From a virus, in IMG/VR virus record IMGVR_UViG_3300043331_000326, positions 1 to 28,556 of that record: a stretch of 28,556 bases of DNA; one strand, written 5' to 3'. A program made the position numbers and the translations under genes. This document shows positions 13,168-20,691 of this stretch, in pieces (the first letter of the stretch is position 1; each line of letters opens with the position of its first letter). The notes beneath the pieces were generated by a model, which was given only the letters and a program-made list of their open reading frames with translations, had not been told where the DNA came from and searched no databases.

Positions 13168-16100
13168 AGAGGAGAAGGATCGGCTTGTCAAGGCAAGGGC
13201 GTTCGAGTCCTGCCGACACACGCACCCGATCCTCGTGCAGCGTGAGCTCGCGCAGCGGCGGCGACGCGCACGGCAGGCAGTCGGCAACGGAAGGCCGATG
13301 AGGTTCGTCAGCCTGCATCATCACTCGACGTTCAGCTACCTCGATGGGTACGCACTGCCGGGCGCTCACGTGCGCCGGGCTGAGGAGTTGAACATGGCCG
13401 CGCTCGCGCTGACCGAGCACGGCAACATCGCCAGCCACGTCAAGCTGGAGGAGGCGGCGTCCCGCACGGGCGTCAAGCCGATCTTCGGTTGCGAGGTCTA
13501 CACCGGGTACACGGACGAGCGACGCACCCAGATGAAGAACCACCTGACGGTGCTGGCCAAGGACGCCGAGGGGTACGGGAACCTGATGCGGATGATCAGC
13601 GACTCGTACGCCCGCGGCTTCTACTATGAGCCCACGGTCGACTGGCGGATGCTGCGCCGGTACCACCGTGGGCTCGCGGTGCTGAGCGGGTGCCAGAGCT
13701 CTGAGCTCTTCACCGCGCTCGTCGGGGGCAAGCACGTAGACCCCGGGGATGCATCCTACAAGCGCGCACGCGGCGTTGCAAGGCGATTTCAGAGGCTCCT
13801 AGGGCAGAACTACCTGATCGAGGTGCAAGCCTTCCCAGAGCTCGAGCGTACCAGGCAGGCCAACCCGCTGCTTGCCCGGCTGGCCGGTGAGCTCGGCATC
13901 CCGCTGGTCGCAACGATGGACTGCCACTACACCGTGTACACGGAGCGCGAGCTCCAGGTGATCCTTCACAACGTGCGGCCGGGCAACAAGCAGACGGTTG
14001 AGGAGCAGGTCAGGGACTGGGGGTACGACGTCCCGCTCTGCCCACCGCCGAACGATCGCTCCATCTACCGGCGGCTGCGGGCCACCGGTCTGACCAAGGC
14101 GCAGGCGCTGGAAGCTGTGTATAACACCGAGTCGCTGGCGCAGGACTGCAACGTCACTCTGCCGAAGCTTCCGATGGTTCGCTTCCCGCTGCCTCCTGGT
14201 GAGACCGACCGGCACCGCTACTGGCGCAAGATGATCAAGCGCGGGTGGGAGTACCGGCGCTGCGATGACTTGCCGGCCAAGGAGCGACGCCGGTACCAGG
14301 ATCAGCTTGACAAGGAACTCGAAGTCATGGAAGGCAAGGACTTCACGGACTACTTCCTCGTGGTGGCTGACTCCGTTCAGTGGGCGAAGGACAACCAGAT
14401 CGCGGTCGGCCCGGCCCGGGGTAGCGCGGCGGCGTCGATCGTCTGTTGGCTGCTGCGCATCACCGAGGTCAACCCGATGCTGTTCCCTGACCTAGTGTTC
14501 GAGCGGTTCATCGACGTGTCGCGTGAGGACCTGCCGGACATCGACCTTGACTTCGACAGCGACCGCCGCCACGAGGTGCGCGACTACCTGGTGTCCAAGT
14601 ACGGCGAGGGGCACGTCAACAACATCGGCACCTTCGCCTACTACAAGTCCAAGCTGGCGCTCGACGACGTGGCCCGCGTGTTCCGGATCCCTGAGTACGA
14701 GGTGAAGACGATCAAGGACCTGCTGCTCGAACGGAGCTCGGGTGACCTGCGGGCGTCGGCCACCATCGAGGACACCGTCGGTCAGTTCGAGGAGGCGGGC
14801 GAAGTGCTGACCCGCTACCCGGACATCACCAAGGCGATGGACCTGGAGGGGAACGTCAAGCAGTTCGGGGTGCACGCCGCCGGGCTGGTCGTGTCGAACG
14901 GACCGATCACCGACGTGACCGCGGTGCTACAGCGGACGGTGAACGGGCACGACATCGAGGTCGTGTCGATGGACAAGTACGACGCCGAGCGGCAGGGCTT
15001 GCTGAAGCTGGACTACCTCGGCCTGTCGACCATGGCGATGCTGGCTGAGGCCTGCCGTCAGCTGAACATGAAGGTCGAGGACCTCTACGCCATCCCGCTC
15101 GAGGACGAGGTGACGGTTCAGGGCTTCCGCGAGAACGACGTGGTCGGTGTGTTCCAGTTCGAGGGCAGGGCGACCCGCTCGGTGTGCGGCAGCCTCCAGC
15201 CTGACAGCTTCAAGGAGGTCTGCGACGTCAACGCACTGAGCCGCCCGGGTCCACTCCACAACGGGGCAGCCAATGCCTACATCGACATCAAGCGGGGCAC
15301 CCGCAAGCCCGAGCTCATCCACCCTCTGCTCGACAGCATCACCGCCGGTACCAACTTCCAGATCGTGTACCAGGAGCAGATCCTCCGCATCGTCCGTGAG
15401 GTGGGTGGCTTCGACTGGACCGCCGCGGCATACATCCGTCGCATCATGTCGAAGAAGCACGGCGAGGCTGAGTTCAACCGGCAGTGGGAGAGGTTCTGGG
15501 CTGGCGCTCAGGAGCGCGGGCTCGATGAGAAGACGGCCAAGAAAATCTGGGGTCTGTGCATCACGGCCGGTGCCTATGCCTTCAACGCCGCGCACTCAAC
15601 CTCGTACGGGATGATTGCCTGGTGGACCATGTGGTTCAAGCGACACCACCCCGCTGTGTTCTACGCCGCCGCGCTCTCGAAGATGCCTGACATGACGAGC
15701 GGTCGGGGTAGCGCGGGCGTGAGCATGGGACGCCATGCGATGCTCCGCCGCGACGCCGCGCTCAGGGGCATCCGCATCCTGGCTCCCCACCCGAAGCGGT
15801 CAGGCCTGACCTGGGCACCAGCCAAGCGCGGCTCGCTCCGGGCCGGGCTGACTCAGATCCCGGGCGTCGGTGAGAAGAGCGGCCAGGCCATGCTCGACTT
15901 CCGCGAGGCATCGGGCGGGGTCGACGGGTGGAACGACTACCTCCACGTCAAGGGCATCGGTCCCAAGACGGTGCTCGCGATGCAGGAGTTCAGCGAGGCT
16001 GAGGACCCGTTCGAGATCTTCGCCCTTGACCGCAAGCTGGAGACAGCCAAGGAGTTCATCAAGAAGGCCGGGCTGATGAAGCCAACCCACACCAGCCAGC

Positions 16101-16453
16101 AGATCCCGTACGAGTCCGGCCGCGACACCGAGATCACCTGGGTGGGGGTCGGGGTGCACCTCAACCTCCGCGACATCTTCGAGAGCAACCGAGCAAGGAC
16201 CGGCGTCGAGCTCAAGCCTGAGGAGATCAAGCGACCTGACCTCAACGAGTTCATGATGGTCGCAGGGTACGACGGCACTGAGCTCGTCAACCTCCGCTTC
16301 AACAGGTTCATCTACCCCAGGTTCCGGAACCAGATCTGGAACATCAAGCTAGGCCACGACGTGCTCCTGATCCACGGCACCAAGCCGGGCTTCCGGACAG
16401 CACGAGAGGTGTACGTGGACAAGATGATCGTCATCGATCCAGAGGAGGACTAG
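13160..16453 (+). CDS. dnaE: DNA polymerase III alpha subunit, DnaE type
   Basis: The 1097-residue product is a family C replicative polymerase. The PHP domain begins with VSLHHHSTFSYLDG (His53-55), continues with ALTEHGNIASH and KPIFGCEVYTG, and keeps DCHYTV. The polymerase core has GPARGSAAASIVCWLL and PDIDLDFD, where Asp460 and Asp462 match the catalytic pair. QIVYQEQILRI, a basic fingers segment and FNAAHSTSYGMIAWW follow. Near the C-terminus are helix-hairpin-helix elements (IPGVGEKSGQ, VKGIGPKTV) and an OB-like end. It would copy the phage genome with the primase-MCM helicase. The start at ATG 13160 has GGGAGAGG before it and gives a basic 46-residue extension; ATG 13298 would start just before the PHP motif. 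No separate proofreading exonuclease was seen, so the PHP domain may do that job. Confidence 0.95.
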   Translation: MGREEKDRLVKARAFESCRHTHPILVQRELAQRRRRARQAVGNGRPMRFVSLHHHSTFSYLDGYALPGAHVRRAEELNMAALALTEHGNIASHVKLEEAASRTGVKPIFGCEVYTGYTDERRTQMKNHLTVLAKDAEGYGNLMRMISDSYARGFYYEPTVDWRMLRRYHRGLAVLSGCQSSELFTALVGGKHVDPGDASYKRARGVARRFQRLLGQNYLIEVQAFPELERTRQANPLLARLAGELGIPLVATMDCHYTVYTERELQVILHNVRPGNKQTVEEQVRDWGYDVPLCPPPNDRSIYRRLRATGLTKAQALEAVYNTESLAQDCNVTLPKLPMVRFPLPPGETDRHRYWRKMIKRGWEYRRCDDLPAKERRRYQDQLDKELEVMEGKDFTDYFLVVADSVQWAKDNQIAVGPARGSAAASIVCWLLRITEVNPMLFPDLVFERFIDVSREDLPDIDLDFDSDRRHEVRDYLVSKYGEGHVNNIGTFAYYKSKLALDDVARVFRIPEYEVKTIKDLLLERSSGDLRASATIEDTVGQFEEAGEVLTRYPDITKAMDLEGNVKQFGVHAAGLVVSNGPITDVTAVLQRTVNGHDIEVVSMDKYDAERQGLLKLDYLGLSTMAMLAEACRQLNMKVEDLYAIPLEDEVTVQGFRENDVVGVFQFEGRATRSVCGSLQPDSFKEVCDVNALSRPGPLHNGAANAYIDIKRGTRKPELIHPLLDSITAGTNFQIVYQEQILRIVREVGGFDWTAAAYIRRIMSKKHGEAEFNRQWERFWAGAQERGLDEKTAKKIWGLCITAGAYAFNAAHSTSYGMIAWWTMWFKRHHPAVFYAAALSKMPDMTSGRGSAGVSMGRHAMLRRDAALRGIRILAPHPKRSGLTWAPAKRGSLRAGLTQIPGVGEKSGQAMLDFREASGGVDGWNDYLHVKGIGPKTVLAMQEFSEAEDPFEIFALDRKLETAKEFIKKAGLMKPTHTSQQIPYESGRDTEITWVGVGVHLNLRDIFESNRARTGVELKPEEIKRPDLNEFMMVAGYDGTELVNLRFNRFIYPRFRNQIWNIKLGHDVLLIHGTKPGFRTAREVYVDKMIVIDPEED

Positions 16454-16659
16454 TGATCGACATCACGATGGTGAACGTGCAGGTGCAGACCATGGAGGCG
16501 CAGCAGCCCGACGGCACCGTCATGCGGGCGCTGAAGTTCACCGACCCCGAGTCCAAGATCTCGGTGACGGTGCCCATGGACCTGCTCACCGCTGACCGGA
16601 TGGGCCGGGCGCTCCAGGGTCTGGTCATCGCGGTCCCTGAGCCGCGGCTGCCGAGATGA
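16453..16659 (+). CDS. Hypothetical protein, 68 residues
   Basis: The start is GTG 16453, one base overlapping the polymerase stop TAG. The product is a small beta-rich protein (MVNVQVQTMEAQQPDG, ALKFTDPESKISVTVPM) followed by a helix (LLTADRMGRALQGLV). No family was recognised. It overlaps the ThyX start by 4 bases, so it belongs to the same operon. Confidence 0.7.
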   Translation: MIDITMVNVQVQTMEAQQPDGTVMRALKFTDPESKISVTVPMDLLTADRMGRALQGLVIAVPEPRLPR

Positions 16660-17486
16660 GCGGCGAGCTCACACGCTGGGGCGACAGCCAGCAGTACGAG
16701 GCAGCCCCGCTTCAGGGTCCGGGCATCACCGTCCGGGCGTTGCAGGTCCCGATCGATCCGCTGGGCGGGGTTGCGGCCATGCGTAGGATGTACGGCGGCA
16801 AGCCAACCTACTCCCTCAGAGAGATCAGCCACGTCGAGAGGATGGAGGCCTGGGAGGACATGATGAACGCCCACCTCCAGGCTCCGCTCGAAGCCATCCA
16901 GATGCACTTCTTCATCGAGGGAGTTGACCGTGCCTTCACCCACCAGCTGGTCCGTCAGCGCACCGCGACCTACGCTCAGGAGAGCATGCGCTTCGCGGTG
17001 GTGGGTGAGCTCGCCGACAAGGTGCAGCTTCCGGTCAGCATCCGGAGCGGATCGGCTGAGGCCGAGTCTTGGAACGCCGCGATCCTGGCGATCCAGCAGG
17101 CCTACGACTTCCTGGTGAACAATGGGGTGCCCGCCGAGGAGGCACGCGGGCTGCTGCCTCACGCCGTACCGACCAGGGTCCACTACGTGACCAACATGCG
17201 AGCTCTGCTCGAGCACGCGGGCAACCGGCTGTGCACTCAGGCGCAGTACGTGTGGCGGATCGTCTTCGCCATGATCGTCAACGAGCTCCGGGCACAGGAG
17301 CCGGAGTGGCAGTGGCGGGTCATCACCGAGCGTGCCTTCAAGCCGGTGTGCTATCGGCTGGGGCACTGTCCCTTCGAGGCAACCTTCGACCGGGACTGCA
17401 AGATCCGGCGTCGGGTGCGCGAGGGTCGGTGGGACGAGATCAACGACGCCGAGTGGGCACTCGACCCAGCGGCAGCGAGGAGGTAG
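16656..17486 (+). CDS. thyX: Flavin-dependent thymidylate synthase
   Basis: The 276-residue product has the ThyX signature RxRx7S, here RQRTATYAQESMRF with Arg100, Arg102 and Ser110; the usual central His of RHR is Gln101. Before it, HFFIEGVDRAFTHQLVR is the conserved approach with HQLVR, and the C-terminal domain keeps NRLCTQAQYVWR and a Cys-rich end. ThyX makes dTMP from dUMP with methylenetetrahydrofolate, FAD and NADPH. The enzyme is common in actinobacteria and their phages. It is the last gene of the replication and nucleotide block, 2 bases before the next start. Confidence 0.93.
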   Translation: MSGELTRWGDSQQYEAAPLQGPGITVRALQVPIDPLGGVAAMRRMYGGKPTYSLREISHVERMEAWEDMMNAHLQAPLEAIQMHFFIEGVDRAFTHQLVRQRTATYAQESMRFAVVGELADKVQLPVSIRSGSAEAESWNAAILAIQQAYDFLVNNGVPAEEARGLLPHAVPTRVHYVTNMRALLEHAGNRLCTQAQYVWRIVFAMIVNELRAQEPEWQWRVITERAFKPVCYRLGHCPFEATFDRDCKIRRRVREGRWDEINDAEWALDPAAARR

Positions 17487-17488
17487 GA

Positions 17489-17935
17489 ATGAGGAAGTTC
17501 GTCGCCATCGTTGCGTCGCTCGCGATCGTGGGCGGCGTGGCGACTGGCATCGAGAAGGCTGACGGGGCTGTTCGTCGCTCGTTCGCTGAGCCAGTTCAGC
17601 ATGGCGTCACCCGGGTCGGTGACGGCATCCTCGGATCAGTCTCCTGGAAGGTCTGGGGCAACGCACGTGGCCTGAAGCTTTCGATGACCCTGCGCTTCGA
17701 GTACCAGCTGCCCAGCGGCGTGGTTGGCGCTCTGCCTGACAGGTACTTCGAGCCCTTCCCGGTGAAGAACGGGTTCACCTACACCAGGGGGATCTTGCGG
17801 CCGTGCAAGATTGCGGGCATCCCTCGCAGGCGCAAGGTGCTGTGGCGGCTGGCATACGCTGGCACTCTCACAGCGATGAACGGTTGGGGGAACGCCGAAG
17901 CTGACCGCACTCCGTGGTCGGCTGTGTGCAGCTAG
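17489..17935 (+). CDS. Exported hypothetical protein
   Basis: The 148-residue product starts with a basic N-terminus and hydrophobic core (MRKFVAIVASLAIVGGVATG) followed by small residues around ADGA at about 24-28, which reads as a signal peptide or a membrane anchor. The mature part is basic and beta-rich, with SWKVWGNARGLKLSMTLRFEYQLPSG and two Cys (about 107 and 147) that could form a disulfide. No family was recognised. GAGGAGGTAGGA precedes the ATG. It opens the set of exported proteins that follows the nucleotide operon. Confidence 0.7.
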   Translation: MRKFVAIVASLAIVGGVATGIEKADGAVRRSFAEPVQHGVTRVGDGILGSVSWKVWGNARGLKLSMTLRFEYQLPSGVVGALPDRYFEPFPVKNGFTYTRGILRPCKIAGIPRRRKVLWRLAYAGTLTAMNGWGNAEADRTPWSAVCS

Positions 17936-17944
17936 GAGGTAGGG

Positions 17945-18181
17945 ATGACGATCGTGTGGACCAACGGCGAGATCAGATCGGTGCACGGAGCAGCCAACAC
18001 CCGGCTGTTCTACGTGGTGCTCGAGGACGGGACTAGAGGGTACGTCCGCGACACCGCGGTCAAGCACCACAAGGACAACGACGCCCGGATGCGAGCGCCA
18101 TGGTACATGGCACCCGGGGCTCACGTCGAGGTCAGGAGCGACCGAGTCAAGGACACCCGCGACGCGGCGCTGGCGGCGTAA
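17945..18181 (+). CDS. Hypothetical protein, 78 residues
   Basis: The ATG at 17945 follows AGGAGGTAGGG. The product is a small beta protein, with RSVHGAANTRLFYVVLEDGTRGYVRD and GAHVEVRSDRVKD, similar in texture to SH3-like folds. No signal peptide and no recognised family. The promoter for the next unit begins at its stop codon: the stop ends at 18181 and the -35 starts at 18183. Confidence 0.65.
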   Translation: MTIVWTNGEIRSVHGAANTRLFYVVLEDGTRGYVRDTAVKHHKDNDARMRAPWYMAPGAHVEVRSDRVKDTRDAALAA

Positions 18182-18182
18182 G

Positions 18183-18241
18183 TTGCGCGTAAGCGCACGT
18201 GCGCTATAGTGCGCCCGCACGCTAGTCAACGCTAGGAGAAC
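18183..18241 (+). promoter_or_regulatory. Promoter with core palindrome and two-part leader
   Basis: TTGCGC (18183-18188), 16 bases and TATAGT (18205-18210) form the promoter. Between them AGCGCACGTGCGCT (18192-18205) is a perfect 14-base palindrome that occupies most of the spacer, a typical operator position. The leader TAGTCA (18223-18228) and TAGGAG (18233-18238) keeps the 10-base offset. ATG 18242 is three bases and ATG 18245 six bases after TAGGAG, so the second ATG matches the usual spacing better. Confidence 0.75.
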
Positions 18242-18901
18242 ATGATGGGACGCGGCGCCAGATGGATCATCGTTGGAGGTCTGTGTCTCCTGCTCGCATT
18301 CGCGGGTAAGGGCCAGGCTGCCACCATGTCGGATGGCCCGACGTTCCTCGCCCGGTACGGGGTCGACGCATCGTTGGCCAAGCCGATCAAGTTCGTCGAC
18401 CACATCCCGAACCGTTACGACCCCGCCCTGGAGGCGAGAGCCGCAGCCGGGTCAGAGAACATCCTGGTTGTCCGCCAGGCTGATCCGCGCGACCAGGCAC
18501 GAGACATCCTGCACGAGGACCTGCACTACGCAAGCTTCTGGCGTTGGCATGGCGTCGACGGACAGTTCGTGCAGGACGAGCAGTACAACTGGCGCATCGT
18601 CTACAAGTACGACGCTCAGCTGACCAACGAGGCTTGGCTCCTCAAGTACGAGGAGGCTCTGGTACAGGCCATCGCTCGGGCGATGATGCCCCGGTGGTGG
18701 AAGTACCTCACTGGTCGCAGGATCGACCCTGAGTGGGAAGGTCTCAGCACGGCGTACGACGCCGGTGTGATCCAGTGGAACGCACGTGCCAAGAAGGCAA
18801 CCGGAGAGTCCTGGCGCACACGCGCTGGGCGAGAGTGGCTGGTGGCTGCGCTGACCTTGCCGCCGCCAGAGCGTCAGGCGCTCTACGACAGCCTGACCTA
18901 A
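18242..18901 (+). CDS. Exported protein with HExxH metalloprotease motif
   Basis: The 219-residue product starts at ATG 18242 (or 18245) with a signal peptide: RGAR, then WIIVGGLCLLLAFAGKGQAA, with a likely cut after AQAA-type residues near 27. His91-Glu92-Asp-Leu-His95 (LHEDLHYAS) is a HExxH zinc motif, and Glu137/Glu138 in KYEEALVQAIAR, about 42 residues later, could be the third ligand, as in gluzincin-type proteases. There is no transmembrane segment after the signal. An exported or envelope-acting zinc metalloprotease or peptidase is plausible; the substrate is unknown. It heads its own promoter unit between the replication and packaging modules. Confidence 0.75.
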   Translation: MMGRGARWIIVGGLCLLLAFAGKGQAATMSDGPTFLARYGVDASLAKPIKFVDHIPNRYDPALEARAAAGSENILVVRQADPRDQARDILHEDLHYASFWRWHGVDGQFVQDEQYNWRIVYKYDAQLTNEAWLLKYEEALVQAIARAMMPRWWKYLTGRRIDPEWEGLSTAYDAGVIQWNARAKKATGESWRTRAGREWLVAALTLPPPERQALYDSLT

Positions 18902-18920
18902 TCCCCTGTTAGGAGGACCG

Positions 18921-19736
18921 ATGAAGAAGAGGACCTTCGCGGCTGCACTGGGTGTCGCCGCGCTCACCACCGCCGGGCTCGCGAGCCAGGCATCGGCCAA
19001 CGACTCGGCGATCGCCTGCTACGTGCAGGACCCGTCGAAGATCGAGCTCACCCTGACCCACTGGCAGGGCGGGGCAACGGCCACGCTCTACTCCAACAAC
19101 CAGCAGGTGTCCGTCAACCAGTACCCGGGCAACGGCGTCTACCAGATCGCCGCCCCGGACGACACGAACATCCGCGTCGTGGTGACCGGCTCGGGAGGCC
19201 AGCGTTCGGAGTCCTCGATGTACAAGGACTGCCAGCCGCCGGTCGTGCTTCCGCCGCCACCGCCGCCGCCCGGGCCGGAGCCTCAGCCTCAGCCGACGCC
19301 GCGCACCGTCGTGGTGCCGCCGCCGCCGAAGCCGAAGCTTCCGCCGCCGGACCTTCCCCCGCGGCAGCCCTGCAAGATGGTTGGGCAGCTGAAGCTGTTT
19401 GTCCCTAACCACACGCTCGCGGTGTCGCTGGGCGGTCCGGAGTTCTACACCGGCCGCGTGGTGTTCAAGAACACCGGGGCGACCATCCACCGAGCGGTGC
19501 TCTCGCTCCGCTTCACCAACCGTCCGTCGCTGGCGTACTTCATCCGCAACGGCGAGCGTGCCGGGCAGGCCATCGGCTTCCAGATCCGCGAGCTCAAGCC
19601 GCAGAAGACGTACACTAAGACGTTCCGGTTCCAGCACCCGGCGCGAGCCTTCAAGCGGTTCTTCCGCACCGAGGCCGTCGTGGTGAACTCGTGTGGCCAC
19701 ATCGACCGCGTGGCCGTCACCCGACTGGAGGACTGA
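18921..19736 (+). CDS. Exported two-domain protein with proline-rich linker
   Basis: The 271-residue product has a clear signal peptide (MKKRTFAAALGVAALTTAGL, cleavage near ASQASA-ND). Residues about 28-108 form a beta-sandwich-like domain with two Cys (about 33 and 109). A stretch of about 45 residues is almost only Pro with Val, Lys and Gln (residues about 110-153). The second beta domain follows, about 155-265, with RVVFKNTGATIHRAVLSLRF like an Ig/fibronectin-type fold. No family was recognised. The design fits a cell-wall-spanning or surface-attached protein. AGGAGG lies just before the ATG. The stop is followed in the same frame by the next open frame. Confidence 0.75.
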   Translation: MKKRTFAAALGVAALTTAGLASQASANDSAIACYVQDPSKIELTLTHWQGGATATLYSNNQQVSVNQYPGNGVYQIAAPDDTNIRVVVTGSGGQRSESSMYKDCQPPVVLPPPPPPPGPEPQPQPTPRTVVVPPPPKPKLPPPDLPPRQPCKMVGQLKLFVPNHTLAVSLGGPEFYTGRVVFKNTGATIHRAVLSLRFTNRPSLAYFIRNGERAGQAIGFQIRELKPQKTYTKTFRFQHPARAFKRFFRTEAVVVNSCGHIDRVAVTRLED

Positions 19737-19778
19737 GCCATCGCGCTCGTCGTTCACGCCGAGCTCCCGCCCGCCCTT

Positions 19779-20318
19779 GTGCGGGTGGGGGCCATCCGGC
19801 GCATCTACCCTGACCTGTTCCGGCTGTCGCATCCGCTGGCTGCCAGAGACCTTCGCCCCATGCCCACCAGCGTGGGGCCGAAGCTGGGTCGGAGAGTCTC
19901 GTCTCGCTACGCCAACACGCACAAGTGCTCGCAGTTCGCGATCGAGCACCGTGCGGCGTCGCGGGGAGTGCTGGGTACGTCTCGCGTGGTGTGGGGTTGC
20001 GCCGACGTGCCTCAGCCGGTTCAGCAGTTCCTCTCGTGCGTGATGCCCAAGGAGGGTGGCACCACGCACTGGGATGTGATGTTCGGCGGAGCCAGGTACT
20101 CGCAGGTGGGGCTCCCGCCGGGTAACGCCGTGCTCGGGCCGGTGCAAGGACGCCCGGCCTGGGTTGTGGTCTACGAGTTCGGCGGGACGTACCGTGAGGA
20201 CTTTTGGACGGTGCGTAAGGCCGAGATCATGACCGGTCCCTACCATCACCCCCGGATCGCCTGGATGATCTACCGGCTGCAAGGTCGGGCTGCCTGGGCG
20301 ACCGAGGGCTTCTGCTAG
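19779..20318 (+). CDS. Hypothetical protein with uncertain start
   Basis: The first conventional start is GTG 19779 (179 residues; GTG 19785 is next), but neither has a ribosome site. The frame is open back to the TGA (19734-19736) that ends the previous gene in the same frame. GGAGGACTGAGCC then leads to ATC at 19740, which has the right spacing for a start and would add 13 residues. The product has several Cys and reads as beta-rich (RPAWVVVYEFGGTYREDFW). There is no signal peptide from GTG; from 19740 the first residues are hydrophobic but short. No family was recognised. Confidence 0.6.
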   Translation: MRVGAIRRIYPDLFRLSHPLAARDLRPMPTSVGPKLGRRVSSRYANTHKCSQFAIEHRAASRGVLGTSRVVWGCADVPQPVQQFLSCVMPKEGGTTHWDVMFGGARYSQVGLPPGNAVLGPVQGRPAWVVVYEFGGTYREDFWTVRKAEIMTGPYHHPRIAWMIYRLQGRAAWATEGFC

Positions 20319-20328
20319 GAGGGGGGTT

Positions 20329-20682
20329 GTGGATAGTATGGAGGAGATGGTTCGCCAGATCGTCCGCGAGGAGATCGCGAGCCTGTTCAACGAGCTCACC
20401 ACTCGCCCCCGCGCTTCGGCTGCGAAGGCGAAGCGGATGATCAATGCCAGGTCGTTCAAGCCTCAGGCTGGCTCGATCACAGAGCAGGTCTGGGAGACCA
20501 TGGGCCGACGCCAGGATGAGTGGCTGACGGTCCAGGACTGGGCGGCTGTCTGCAACACGAATGGTGCCCGCTTCTTGAAGGACGGGCAGGTGGGGTCGGC
20601 GCTGTCGCGACTGAAGCAGCTGGGGCTGATCTCTTGCAGGGTCGGCCACGGTGGGTTGAAGAGCTACGCACGATTCGAATAA
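20329..20682 (+). CDS. Winged-helix-like DNA-binding protein, regulator candidate
   Basis: The 117-residue product starts at GTG 20329 after AGGAGGGG (about 20317-20324). Residues 1-25 (DSMEEMVRQIVREEIASLF) form an amphipathic helix suited to dimer formation. Then a basic region, and residues about 55-115 read as a winged helix: ITEQVWETMG, WLTVQDWAAVCN, KDGQVGSALSRLKQLGLISC and a wing with GHGGLKSYARFE. This matches the helix-helix-recognition helix-wing order of MarR/ArsR-like folds and of phage regulators. No exact family was recognised. It stands between the exported-protein unit and the packaging genes and may control late transcription; that is inference. Confidence 0.65.
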   Translation: MDSMEEMVRQIVREEIASLFNELTTRPRASAAKAKRMINARSFKPQAGSITEQVWETMGRRQDEWLTVQDWAAVCNTNGARFLKDGQVGSALSRLKQLGLISCRVGHGGLKSYARFE

Positions 20683-20691
20683 GGAGGAGGC

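Noticed and set aside
19240-19380. CCG-rich run considered as a DNA repeat array
   Set aside because: It encodes the proline linker in frame and shows no regular unit length.
18909-20459. 516-residue frame on the - strand
   Set aside because: Its product is rich in Arg, His, Gly and Val and runs antisense to four well-supported genes. It is a by-product of high GC.
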